Shown here: positions 23,485 to 32,068 of the stretch, one piece after another | How the letters are laid out: every line of letters starts with the position of its first letter | Position numbering within the stretch: position 1 is the first letter of the stretch | Source of the DNA: an uncultured Alphaproteobacteria bacterium | GTDB lineage: Bacteria; Pseudomonadota; Alphaproteobacteria; HIMB59; GCA-002718135 | DNA length: 36,373 bases | Direction of reading: 5' to 3' | Assembly (NCBI GenBank): GCA_902580765.1 | Contig: CACHLW010000010.1 | Coordinates: 1 to 36,373, forward strand | Made by a program: the position numbers and the translations under genes | The notes under the pieces: model-generated | Databases searched by the model: none | What the model saw: only the letters and a program-made list of their open reading frames with translations | What the model was told of the DNA's origin: nothing

Positions 23485-24555
23485 TTAACTTAGATCTATC
23501 CATTCATTTTTTTCTGAACTTAAAAAACAACTATCTAAAATTTTTTGAATATCAGCACCTCTTTTGAAATCAGGTTGATCATTTTTACCAGAAATAATTG
23601 ACGTTATAAATCTTTCATAGTTAGAGGGAGTAGGGTTAGTTTTTACAATTTCCCAATCCAAACTTTTTTCATCATTAGGAGAGGTGGCATTTATATCAGT
23701 GCAAATTGAGTAGTAATTTCCCTGAGTTATAGGATCATCAAATTTCATAGCTACTGCACCTTTGTCACAATATATCTTTAACTCTAATCTATTAACATTA
23801 CCTGTTGCAAATCTAGTTGAATTTATTGTTCCTATGGCACCATTATCAAATTCTACCATTGAGATAAAAGAGTCATTAGCATCTAAAACATATTCATCAA
23901 TTTTTTCGCCCTTATCTTTAAAGGTTTTAAGTCGACAATTTATTTTTTTAATATTACCAACTGGATACGATGCAAAATCAAATATATGAACACCAAGATC
24001 TCCAAGAACTCCTTTACTGCCATGCTTTTCTGATAATCTCCATAACCATTTTTGTTCCTCTTTCCAATCACCCCAATACTTACATGTTAACCAAGATTGA
24101 TAATAACTAGCATCAACATGTCTGACTTTACCTAATTCATTATTATGCAAAACTTTACTTAAGTTTTGCCACCCAGAGGAATTTCTGTAACTCAGATTAA
24201 CCATATTAATACAGTTTGTATTTGCTGATGCTTTGTACATTTCCTCTGCATCTGGATAGTTTTCTGCTAAAGGTTTTTCTGAAAAAATGTGCATATTTTT
24301 ATTTAAAGATTTTAAAGCAATTTCTTTGTGAAATGAATCAGGGGTTACATTGCTTATTGCATCAAGTTCACACTTATCAAGCATTTCATCAAAAGATGTG
24401 AACGTTTTATCAATATTATATTCTTTAGCAAAATTTAAGACTCTTTCTTCAATGACATCACAAACCGCAACTATTTCTACATCTTGAATATTTTTAAATG
24501 CTGCCGCATGGGCATTGGCCATCCCTCCAGTACCAACAATTGCTAACTTAATCAT
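23485..24555 (-). CDS. Gfo/Idh/MocA-family NAD(P)-dependent sugar dehydrogenase
   Basis: A 356-aa cytosolic oxidoreductase. The Rossmann motif IVGTGGMANAH is at 6-16, the family signature SEKPLA at 92-97 (K94 usually catalytic), and a C-terminal alpha/beta domain from about 125 carries the substrate site, with HIFDFASYPVGN corresponding to the conserved GGGVLxDxGxH region. Members oxidise or reduce sugars, inositols and glycosides, often at C3. It overlaps thuA by 4 bp and is the last gene of a seven-gene minus-strand run. The ThuA plus Gfo/Idh pairing resembles rhizobial thuA-thuB, where trehalose, sucrose and related disaccharides are oxidised; a ThuB-like role is likely but not proved. Confidence 0.83.
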   Translation of the reverse strand: MIKLAIVGTGGMANAHAAAFKNIQDVEIVAVCDVIEERVLNFAKEYNIDKTFTSFDEMLDKCELDAISNVTPDSFHKEIALKSLNKNMHIFSEKPLAENYPDAEEMYKASANTNCINMVNLSYRNSSGWQNLSKVLHNNELGKVRHVDASYYQSWLTCKYWGDWKEEQKWLWRLSEKHGSKGVLGDLGVHIFDFASYPVGNIKKINCRLKTFKDKGEKIDEYVLDANDSFISMVEFDNGAIGTINSTRFATGNVNRLELKIYCDKGAVAMKFDDPITQGNYYSICTDINATSPNDEKSLDWEIVKTNPTPSNYERFITSIISGKNDQPDFKRGADIQKILDSCFLSSEKNEWIDLS

Positions 24556-25337
24556 TTTTTATAATTATGATCTACTTGATAGCCTTTTACTTCAATTGGT
24601 TGAACAGGATCTTTTCTTTCCATGTTATCAATACCTTTTGCTATTCTGTCTATCCACAAACCAGATGTTTTTTCAGGACAAACCCAATGAATAGAATTTT
24701 TAATTACTCTTTGAACATCTTTATTATAATAAACAGGATAAGATTCATGTCCTGGTCTGAAATAAAATATTTTTCCATTTCCTCTTTTGTAACAAAGGCC
24801 AGATCTAAATACCTCTCCTCCTTCAAACCAACTCACAAAAACTGTTTCATCTGGGGCAGGGACCTGAAAAGGCTCACCATACATTTCGGTCATCTCAATT
24901 TCAAAATATTCTCCTAAGCCCTCTGCAATAGGATGACCTGGATTACAAACCCAAACTCTTTCCATTTCACCTCTTTCAGCCCATCTAATATTTGCAGTTG
25001 TACCCATCATTCGTTTAAAAATTTTAGAATGATGTCCTGAATGTAAAACTAAAAGACCCATTCCTTCTAAAACTCTTTGCTGTACTCTATCGACAATTTT
25101 ATCTTCAACCAACTTATGCGCTTTATGACCCCACCAAATTAACACATCCGTTTTATCTAATAATTCTTCACTTAACCCATGATCTTTTTCTTCTAATGTT
25201 GCAGTTTTAATATTTAGACTTTTATCATCAGATAAAAATTCTTTAATACAACCATGAATTCCTTTTGGATAAATTGATTTTACGTGCTCATCTTCTTGTT
25301 CATGAACAAATTCATTCCATATAACAAGGTTTACCAT
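24552..25337 (-). CDS. thuA: ThuA-domain protein (trehalose utilisation family)
   Basis: A 261-aa protein with a full-length ThuA domain, a class I glutamine-amidotransferase-like fold. Visible elements are LVIWNEFVHEQED at the N-terminus, TDVLIWWGHKAH (about 63-74), GLLVLHSGHHSKIF (about 93-106) with the family's conserved SGH, a GHPIAEG segment and the C-terminal GNGKIFYFRPGHESYPVYYN. No signal peptide, so cytosolic. In Sinorhizobium thuAB is needed to use trehalose; the chemistry is linked to keto-sugar intermediates made by the partner dehydrogenase. It lies 2 bp after the transporter permease gene and overlaps the dehydrogenase gene, so import and first oxidation are coupled in one operon. 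Confidence 0.88.
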   Translation of the reverse strand: MVNLVIWNEFVHEQEDEHVKSIYPKGIHGCIKEFLSDDKSLNIKTATLEEKDHGLSEELLDKTDVLIWWGHKAHKLVEDKIVDRVQQRVLEGMGLLVLHSGHHSKIFKRMMGTTANIRWAERGEMERVWVCNPGHPIAEGLGEYFEIEMTEMYGEPFQVPAPDETVFVSWFEGGEVFRSGLCYKRGNGKIFYFRPGHESYPVYYNKDVQRVIKNSIHWVCPEKTSGLWIDRIAKGIDNMERKDPVQPIEVKGYQVDHNYKK

Positions 25338-25339
25338 TG

Positions 25340-26314
25340 CTACCTTACTCTTCCTCCATGAAATCTGTGACCAAGAATTGCTAGTATAATAATCAATCCA
25401 TTAAAAAATTGTCTCCATACTCCACTCATACCCATAGCTACAACACCAACTTCCATATATGCAATAACGCCAACTCCAAAAACAGCACCAACTATAGTTC
25501 CAACACCACCCCATGTAGGTGTGCCTCCAATAAATACTGCAGCCAGAGCAAGTAATAAGTAGCCAAATCCTTGTGTTGGCCACCAGGTAAAATTAATTAA
25601 ACATGAAAAAATTCCTGCAAGTGCCGCACCTAAACCAACATACATGAACGCACTAATTCTTACCCAGTTAACATTAATCCCCATTTGTGCAGCTGAGTCT
25701 GGATTATCTCCAACATGATGAATATGGATTCCAAACACATGTTTCCTATAAAGATAATAGGAAAATATTGTAAATAATGCTGCCCAGTAAACTTGCATTG
25801 GTACCCCAAAAAGTTTCCCAACTAACACATCGTAGATCCAGTGATCAGAAATTTCCATAAAAGAAATTGATTTACTATCACTAGCAACAAACAAAAATCC
25901 TCTTATAAAAAATAATGCTCCAAGAGAAGCAACCAACGATGAAAGGCGTCCGTAAACAACTAAACATCCCATAAGTATTCCAACCACTGCACCAGAGAGT
26001 ATTCCTATAAGAATACATAATAATGGATCAAGCCCTGCCTTTAATAAAAGAGCAAAAATGTATGCTGACAATCCAAAAGTAGAGGCAAAAGACAAGTCTA
26101 TTTCTCCAGCAGTAACTAAAAAAACAAGAGGGATAACCATAAACATAATTACTGGAAGCATTACAAAAACAGATTGATGTAAATTTGGTCTCATCATTAC
26201 TTCTGGAGCACCAATTAGGAAAACCAACATTAAAATTATAAAGTAACCTAAGCTTCCTAATGCTCTTCCATTTTTTCCAATTAAATTTTTAAATGTATTT
26301 TCTTTGGTACTCAT
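25340..26314 (-). CDS. CUT2 sugar ABC transporter permease, RbsC/FrcC type
   Basis: A 324-aa inner-membrane permease with eight to ten hydrophobic helices. The family signature is seen in GEIDLSFASTFGLSAYIFALLL (with the usual GGIDLSVG replaced by AGEIDLSFA, about 68-76), GRLSSLVASLGALFFIRG (about 121-138), and the C-terminal AAVFIGGTPTWGGVGTIVGAVFGVG. Works as a dimer with the ATPase encoded directly upstream (its ATG overlaps the ATPase stop). The operon has binding protein, ATPase and permease, a complete CUT2 system for a monosaccharide or small glycoside such as fructose, ribose or inositol; the ThuA and dehydrogenase genes downstream suggest the ligand is oxidised after entry. Confidence 0.88.
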   Translation of the reverse strand: MSTKENTFKNLIGKNGRALGSLGYFIILMLVFLIGAPEVMMRPNLHQSVFVMLPVIMFMVIPLVFLVTAGEIDLSFASTFGLSAYIFALLLKAGLDPLLCILIGILSGAVVGILMGCLVVYGRLSSLVASLGALFFIRGFLFVASDSKSISFMEISDHWIYDVLVGKLFGVPMQVYWAALFTIFSYYLYRKHVFGIHIHHVGDNPDSAAQMGINVNWVRISAFMYVGLGAALAGIFSCLINFTWWPTQGFGYLLLALAAVFIGGTPTWGGVGTIVGAVFGVGVIAYMEVGVVAMGMSGVWRQFFNGLIIILAILGHRFHGGRVR

Positions 26315-27060
26315 TAATGTTTACTCACTGCATCTTTCATAACTTTCATAAGTGCTTCAGGCCCTTCAATATCATTTTTATTCAATTGATGAACAACTTC
26401 ACCTCTGTCTAAAACAATAAATCTATCAGAGATATCATAGACATGATAAATATTATGACCAATAAATAAAACTGATCTTCCAGATTTTTTAACATTATCT
26501 ACGAAATCAAAAACTTTTTGAGTTTCAATGAGTGAAAGGGCTGTAGTTGGCTCATCCAATACAATTAACTCTGCATTATTATAAATTGCTCTTGCTATTG
26601 CTACTCCTTGTCTTTCACCGCCTGATAAATTACCAACAGGTGATTCAGCATCAATCAGTTTTGATGTAAATCCAATTTCTCTAATTAATTTGTTTGCTTC
26701 TCTTACTTGTTCCTTTTCCCTTATAAAACCAAATCTATGTTTTAATTCTTTACCCATAAAAATATTCCACACTATCGATTGCTGTGGACATAAAGCTCTG
26801 TCTTGAAAAACAGTTTCTATTCCAGCCTCTCTAGCTTTTGAGGCATTCCAATTTTTAACTTCATTTCCTCTAATCATAATTTGACCATCATCTGGAGCAT
26901 GAACACCAACTAACGTTTTAATTAAGGTAGATTTACCAGCTCCATTATCTCCAATTAGCCCAACAACTTCTCCAACATCAACTTTTATTGATGCTTTTTT
27001 TAAAGCTGTGATTCCGCCAAAACTTTTGGAAACATTTTTAAGTTCTATTATTGCGCTCAT
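26314..27060 (-). CDS. CUT2 sugar ABC transporter ATPase, single-domain FrcA type
   Basis: A 248-aa ATP-binding protein with Walker A GDNGAGKST (37-45), signature LSGGER (145-150), Walker B LIVLDEP (165-171) and H-loop H202. CUT2 ATPases such as RbsA are usually tandem (about 500 aa); this single-domain form matches the FrcA branch common in alphaproteobacteria and would function as a homodimer. It starts 7 bases after an 11-bp perfect hairpin that follows the binding-protein gene, and no Shine-Dalgarno site is visible, so its translation is probably kept low. Its stop overlaps the permease ATG. Confidence 0.88.
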   Translation of the reverse strand: MSAIIELKNVSKSFGGITALKKASIKVDVGEVVGLIGDNGAGKSTLIKTLVGVHAPDDGQIMIRGNEVKNWNASKAREAGIETVFQDRALCPQQSIVWNIFMGKELKHRFGFIREKEQVREANKLIREIGFTSKLIDAESPVGNLSGGERQGVAIARAIYNNAELIVLDEPTTALSLIETQKVFDFVDNVKKSGRSVLFIGHNIYHVYDISDRFIVLDRGEVVHQLNKNDIEGPEALMKVMKDAVSKH

Positions 27061-27066
27061 ATATGT

Positions 27067-27093
27067 AGCTGATCTACTTACAGTAGATCAGCT
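27067..27093 (-). terminator. Intercistronic hairpin between CUT2 binding-protein and ATPase genes
   Basis: A perfect 11-bp inverted repeat AGCTGATCTAC / GTAGATCAGCT with a 5-nt loop, 13 bases after the binding-protein stop and 6 before the ATPase ATG. There is no T-run, so it is better read as a 3'-end stabiliser that may also hinder ribosome access to the ATPase start. Confidence 0.7.
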
Positions 27094-27106
27094 CTGTTTG
27101 ATATCT

Positions 27107-28096
27107 TTATCTTAAACCTGCGTTAGCAAGTTCCATAACTGATTTGTAATTCTCAGTATGTACAAATCCTGCACCAGTATCTTGATTTAATGCCCCAGTT
27201 CCAAGAACTTTCATTTGACATAAAGCAAGTACAGGTAGGTAACCTTGTAAGAATGGTTGCTGATCAGAAGTTAAATGAACATAACCATTTTCAAAAGCCG
27301 TCATGATTTGTGGACTAGTATCAAAGCCGATTTGCAATAATTCTCCTGGACCATATCCAGCAGCTTTAGCATATGCTTCAGCATTTCCTAGTTTCTGACC
27401 ACCATCATGTACAATAATTTTTGTATCAGGATTTGCAGCTAGTGCAGCTGAAAATACAGGGATTGCAAGATTTGGATCAGTTGCTTGTTCTGGAGTACCA
27501 TCTAGAACTACAACGTTCATTCCATGTTCTTCAAAAATTATTCTAGCACCGTCTTCTCTTTGCGCTCTTGAATAATCTCCAATTGGAACCATTACAATAG
27601 CTGTATCACCAGCTTTAAGATCAAATCTTCTAATCGCTTCTCTTGCTAATTCTTTGCCTTGAGTTGCAAGATTTGCACCAACGTATCCACCCCCAAAAGC
27701 AGCTCTTACTGCAGGAACATCAACGTTTTGATACATCATTAAGATACCAGCTTCACTAGCCATTTTAGCTAGAGGCATAATTGCATCATCACCAGGGTGA
27801 CCCATCATACCGATACCATCAACGCCAGCACCAATTGCTTCTCTTAGTTGTTGAATCATTCTGTCTGACTGCCATTCTGAATAAAGAATTTCTGCATCAG
27901 CACCAGTATCTCTTATAGCATTTTCCGCACCAGTTTGAACTATTCCTGCGAAACCATCGCCTTCAGCTCCACCAGCAAAGAAGTGAATTCTTACATCACT
28001 ACACCATCCATCACCTAAGTTTTTATCAATAGCATAAACTGAACCACTGAAAGAAAAAACGAAGAGTGTTGATAATAAAATTTTTAATATTTTCAT
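27107..28096 (-). CDS. CUT2 periplasmic sugar-binding protein, RbsB/FrcB-like
   Basis: A 329-aa binding protein of the Peripla_BP_4 class. Signal peptide at 1-22 (MKILK, hydrophobic core, cleavage near VYA-ID). The mature protein begins with the RbsB-like strand VRIHFFAGGAEGDGFAGIVQTGAENAI (usual form FFxxxxxGAE), then REAIGAGVDGIGMMGHPGD and IVMVPIGDYSRAQREDGAR. GGGAGG lies 5 bases before the ATG. Lower AT content than the adjoining genes and a following hairpin point to high expression. A TTGACA box (28157-28152 on the minus strand) lies in the 62-bp gap before it but no matching -10 at normal distance is seen. The ligand is unknown; aldohexose, pentose or polyol. Confidence 0.87.
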   Translation of the reverse strand: MKILKILLSTLFVFSFSGSVYAIDKNLGDGWCSDVRIHFFAGGAEGDGFAGIVQTGAENAIRDTGADAEILYSEWQSDRMIQQLREAIGAGVDGIGMMGHPGDDAIMPLAKMASEAGILMMYQNVDVPAVRAAFGGGYVGANLATQGKELAREAIRRFDLKAGDTAIVMVPIGDYSRAQREDGARIIFEEHGMNVVVLDGTPEQATDPNLAIPVFSAALAANPDTKIIVHDGGQKLGNAEAYAKAAGYGPGELLQIGFDTSPQIMTAFENGYVHLTSDQQPFLQGYLPVLALCQMKVLGTGALNQDTGAGFVHTENYKSVMELANAGLR

Positions 28097-28158
28097 TATT
28101 CCTCCCTTGAATAAATATAATGTAAATGAACTTAAAAAATTAAATTAATAATGTCAAC

Positions 28159-29595
28159 CTAGTAGAGTCTTTTACTAATCCTTTTAGTCTGTCCGTGACT
28201 ATACACCCCATCTACGCCACCATCTCTTCCATAACCTGATCTTTTGTAACCACCACCTGGAAGATTATTTCCATCAACAAACCAATCGTTTTGCCAAATT
28301 ATTCCAGCCTGAATTCTATCAGCAGTCCATTTTGCTTTTTGATCATCTGAAGTAAATACTCCGGAAGCAAGACCGTATTTTGTTGAATTAGCTATACTTA
28401 TTGCCTCTTCTTCATCTTCAAAATCAAATATTGATGTTACAGGGCCAAATATTTCTTCCTGAGCAATTGTTGCATCAACTTTAACATTATCAAAAATAGT
28501 TGGTTGGTAAAAATTACCATCTTCTCTCTGAGCTTTATCCCCGCCTATTGTTAATGTAGCACCTGATTGTACACCAGATTTTACATAGTTTGAAACCCTT
28601 TGCATTTGATCAGTTGAGATTAAAGGTGTTACCTCTGTTCCATCTTCGTCGCCTGCACCTATTTTTAATTTTTGGGTTTTTGCAACAAGCTTTGTCATAT
28701 ACTCATCTTTAATTTTTGGATGAACAATAACTCTAGACATTGCTACACATATTTGACCTGCATTTGGTTTAAAAATTCCTTTAACTGTACTGTCTACAGC
28801 TTTATCAATGTCAGCATCGGGATAGATTATTGCTGCAGACTTTCCTCCTAATTCAAAATGAGTAGGAATAATTCTATCTGCTGTTTCTTTTAGAATTTCA
28901 GATGCAACTTCAGGCGATCCTGTAAAAACAATATAATCACTTCCAGAATGTTGAACCAGTTTTCTTCCAGTTGTTTCTCCATAACCGTGAAGAATATTTA
29001 TAATTCCTTTTGGAACACCAACATCCTCAAAAATTTGACCATAAAAATTAGACGATATAGGACAAAGTTCAGGAGGTTTTATAACTATGGTATTTCCCAC
29101 TATCCAATTCTGCGCAACCATTCCAGAAAATATAGAAACAGGATAATTCCAAGGTACAATTTGAAGCGCAACTCCAAAAGGTTCTAAAACAACATAGTTT
29201 AAAGTATCTTTACCAGATGGAATTAATTTATTTTCTATTTTATCTGTTAGCCCAGCATAAAAATCAAAAGTATCGGCAGCACCTTTAAATTCATCAATAC
29301 ATTGTTTAATCGTTTTGCCATTTTCTTGGCTAAGGAGTTTGCCTCCTTCTTCTTTGCGCTCTCTTAATTTTTGAGCAATAGCTCTCATCATATTCGATTT
29401 ATCTTTTGCATCCATGTCTACTAAAATTCTTTTGTCGAATGCTCTTTTTGCAGCCTGAAAAGCTAAATCTATTTCTTCATCCAAAGCCTCATCAATATTA
29501 CCAACAATTTTTTGATTAGCCGGATTTAATACAGGAATATTTTTCTTTGAGAGTGAATCAATGAATTTACCATCAATAAAATTTCTTAACTCCAT
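28159..29595 (-). CDS. NAD(P)-dependent aldehyde dehydrogenase
   Basis: A 478-aa soluble dehydrogenase. Catalytic residues are N150 (VPWNYP), E248 (FELGGKS) and C283 (GQICVAMSR); the NAD fold region has FTGSPEV (224-230) and the C-terminal EEIFGPV motif is near 391. Length is standard. It oxidises an aldehyde to an acid; in sugar operons such enzymes act on glycolaldehyde, lactaldehyde, alpha-ketoglutarate semialdehyde or betaine aldehyde, and the sequence does not choose between them. Second gene of the minus-strand run after the desaturase paralogue (46 bp) and before the CUT2 transporter (62 bp). Confidence 0.88.
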   Translation of the reverse strand: MELRNFIDGKFIDSLSKKNIPVLNPANQKIVGNIDEALDEEIDLAFQAAKRAFDKRILVDMDAKDKSNMMRAIAQKLRERKEEGGKLLSQENGKTIKQCIDEFKGAADTFDFYAGLTDKIENKLIPSGKDTLNYVVLEPFGVALQIVPWNYPVSIFSGMVAQNWIVGNTIVIKPPELCPISSNFYGQIFEDVGVPKGIINILHGYGETTGRKLVQHSGSDYIVFTGSPEVASEILKETADRIIPTHFELGGKSAAIIYPDADIDKAVDSTVKGIFKPNAGQICVAMSRVIVHPKIKDEYMTKLVAKTQKLKIGAGDEDGTEVTPLISTDQMQRVSNYVKSGVQSGATLTIGGDKAQREDGNFYQPTIFDNVKVDATIAQEEIFGPVTSIFDFEDEEEAISIANSTKYGLASGVFTSDDQKAKWTADRIQAGIIWQNDWFVDGNNLPGGGYKRSGYGRDGGVDGVYSHGQTKRISKRLY

Positions 29596-29641
29596 ATAAA
29601 GATATAGATAAAACTAAAGCTGAAGATGTGTCAAGTATAGT

Positions 29642-30652
29642 TTAATTATTCGGAACTTGAACAGGAATAAAATAGTCTGGATTTTTAGATTTTTTTATAA
29701 CAGCGGGTATTATTTCTTTATACGCAGAATACAGTGTTTGTGGTTCTGGCATTTGATCTTTTATTACTTCATATAATTTAGGAAGATTGTATGAAGGTAT
29801 CATAGGAAACATATGATGTTCAATATGGTATTCCATTTTCCAATATATAAAACTAAAGATCGGATTAAGTCTAACTGATCTTGTTGATAGTCGGTGATCT
29901 TTGGCGTTTTCTTTTAGACCCATATGTTGTGTTACACCCCAGATACCATTAATGCCAAAGAACTTTGGTATTAAAAATAAAAATATTGGCAAAAAGGTAG
30001 AAAAGTAAATTGAGACACCTATTATTGTAATCCATAGAAGAACAAAAATTCTAGAGCTATTTATACAATCATTAATTTTATCTTCTGGGATGCAATCTTC
30101 CATCACATCAGTCCTAATGCCTAAAGCATGTTTAATAATTTCTACATAAAGAGATTTATGAATTGTAAAAAAACCAATTCCAGGAATAAAATTTAAAATA
30201 AAACTTAAAAATGTATGTTTAGCAAAAATACTACCATCAACTTCGTAGTCATGAGGATCAACTGAAGCAGTATAGCTATGATGAAGAGAGTGACTCCACT
30301 TCCATCTAACAGGTTCAAAATTATTCATAAAACTAGCAATGTTATAAAAGAATTTATTTAATCTTCTATTTCTGAAAGCAGTTCCATGACCACACTCGTG
30401 CCAAATAGCATCAGCTCCACCCCACATCGTACAGTAGGCCAGGTACACAGGTAAAAACCATAAGCTATGCCATGTATATATCGATAATAAGCCTAGAGAT
30501 CCTAATGAAAGTGAAAAAATAATTATATGTTTCCAGCCCTCAAAATCTGATCTTTTAGAAAGTTTTTTTAGAGTTTTTCTATCTATATTAGCTCTAAACC
30601 ATTCGTCTGATATATTATTTATACCTGTTTGAATTTTTTTAGTTTCTGACAT
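29642..30652 (-). CDS. Membrane di-iron fatty acid desaturase/hydroxylase family protein (paralogue of 16837-17832)
   Basis: A 336-aa membrane oxygenase with box 1 HECGH (85-89), box 2 HSLHH (121-125) and box 3 HIEHH (276-280), and the accessory His in TQHMG (243). It shares long near-identical stretches with the protein at 16837-17832, such as RSVRxNPIFSFxYWxMEYHxEHHMFP and PSYNLPKL, so the two are recent paralogues. Here it heads the minus-strand run containing an aldehyde dehydrogenase and a CUT2 transporter. If it hydroxylates rather than desaturates, the aldehyde dehydrogenase could oxidise the product; this is speculation. Divergent from ugd with a 117-bp AT-rich gap. Confidence 0.83.
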   Translation of the reverse strand: MSETKKIQTGINNISDEWFRANIDRKTLKKLSKRSDFEGWKHIIIFSLSLGSLGLLSIYTWHSLWFLPVYLAYCTMWGGADAIWHECGHGTAFRNRRLNKFFYNIASFMNNFEPVRWKWSHSLHHSYTASVDPHDYEVDGSIFAKHTFLSFILNFIPGIGFFTIHKSLYVEIIKHALGIRTDVMEDCIPEDKINDCINSSRIFVLLWITIIGVSIYFSTFLPIFLFLIPKFFGINGIWGVTQHMGLKENAKDHRLSTRSVRLNPIFSFIYWKMEYHIEHHMFPMIPSYNLPKLYEVIKDQMPEPQTLYSAYKEIIPAVIKKSKNPDYFIPVQVPNN

Positions 30653-30769
30653 AATTACGATATAAATAATAAAAATTTGAGTTTTTTCCAGTAAAAATCT
30701 CTTATTTATTTTATAACAAATGATAAATATTTAGGTTATTGAGACAGAAATTTTAATAAATCCTGCAAT

Positions 30770-32068
30770 ATGATGAATCTTACAATCGTTGGTACTGGTT
30801 ACGTTGGTTTGGTAACTGGAGCATGTTTTGCTGAATTTGGTTACTCTGTAACATGTATCGATAAAGATAATAATCGTCTCGAGAAGCTTAAATCTGGAAA
30901 GTGCCCATTTTTTGAACCTGGAATGGATGAACTTTTAGACAAGCACATTAATAAAACAAAGTTATTATCCTTTGCTTCTAGTGTAAAAAGTAATTTAGAT
31001 AATACAGATATTATATTTATTACTGTTGGAACACCTACAAGAAGATTGGAGGATGAAGCTGATCTAAGTTTTGTATGGCAAGTTGCAGAAGAAATATCAG
31101 AAAACATAAAAAAATATTGTTTAGTTGTAACTAAATCCACAGTACCAGTTGGAACAACAAGAGAAGTAAAAAAAATTATTTCAAATAAAGTTAATCAAAA
31201 ATTTTTTGATGTTGTTTCTAATCCTGAATTTTTGCGTGAAGGATCTGCAATTGATGATTTCATTAGACCAGATAGAGTTGTGATAGGAACAGATAATCAA
31301 AAATCTGAAAATATAATGAAAGAACTTTATAGACCATTATTTCTCAAAGAAACTCCAATTGTCTCCACATCAATAGAAACTTCAGAAATAATTAAATATG
31401 CATCCAATAGTTTTTTAGCAACTAAAATAGCCTTTATCAATGAAGTTGCTGATTTATGTGAAGTAGTGGGAGCTGACGTTCAGCAAGTAGCAAATGCAAT
31501 GGGGATAGATAAACGTATTGGTTCTAAATTTTTAAATGCTGGACCGGGATTTGGAGGATCATGTTTTCCAAAAGATGTAAAAGCATTATATTCAACAGCT
31601 AAAAAGAAAAATATTGATTTAACTATAATTAATGCGGTGAATAAATCTAATCAAGATCGTATAATTAAAATTGCCAATAAAATTACTTCAAAAATAAAAA
31701 ATAATTCTACAATTACTTTTCTTGGTTTAAGTTTTAAACCTAATACAGATGATGTAAGAGATTCCACATCAATGAAAATTGCATCAAATCTTTTTGATCA
31801 AGGATTTAAAGTACAGTGTTATGACCCTGAAGCAATGGATAATGCAAAAAAAGAAAATACTAATCTCATTTTTTTTAATTCTGCCTACGAAGCTTGTGAA
31901 GGATCTTCTGCAATAATAATTGGAACAGAATGGAATGAATTCAGAGCTTTAAATTTTAAAAAAATATCAAATTTGTTACAAGAAAAAATAATTTTTGATT
32001 TAAGAAATATTTATATTCCAGAAGATTTAAAAGAAATGGGATTTGAATATTATGGAACAGGTAAATAA
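30770..32068 (+). CDS. ugd: UDP-glucose 6-dehydrogenase
   Basis: Oxidises UDP-glucose twice with NAD to UDP-glucuronate for surface polysaccharides. The Rossmann motif is VGTGYVGLVTGACFAEFG (7-24), the central motif VVSNPEFLREGSAIDDF (148-164) and the catalytic cysteine is C265 in GPGFGGSCFPKD; the C-terminal domain carries GLSFKPNTDDVRDS. Length 432 aa is standard. Two ATGs stand in tandem (30770 and 30773); neither has a clear Shine-Dalgarno site. A related UDP-sugar or GDP-mannose 6-dehydrogenase is possible but motif spacing favours UDP-glucose. It overlaps the phosphomannomutase gene by 17 bp, making a sugar-nucleotide pair. Confidence 0.92.
   Translation: MMNLTIVGTGYVGLVTGACFAEFGYSVTCIDKDNNRLEKLKSGKCPFFEPGMDELLDKHINKTKLLSFASSVKSNLDNTDIIFITVGTPTRRLEDEADLSFVWQVAEEISENIKKYCLVVTKSTVPVGTTREVKKIISNKVNQKFFDVVSNPEFLREGSAIDDFIRPDRVVIGTDNQKSENIMKELYRPLFLKETPIVSTSIETSEIIKYASNSFLATKIAFINEVADLCEVVGADVQQVANAMGIDKRIGSKFLNAGPGFGGSCFPKDVKALYSTAKKKNIDLTIINAVNKSNQDRIIKIANKITSKIKNNSTITFLGLSFKPNTDDVRDSTSMKIASNLFDQGFKVQCYDPEAMDNAKKENTNLIFFNSAYEACEGSSAIIIGTEWNEFRALNFKKISNLLQEKIIFDLRNIYIPEDLKEMGFEYYGTGK

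Noticed and set aside
24567-24917. A 116-codon plus-strand frame opposite thuA
   Set aside because: Antisense to a well-conserved ThuA domain, no RBS, and composition of a shadow frame.
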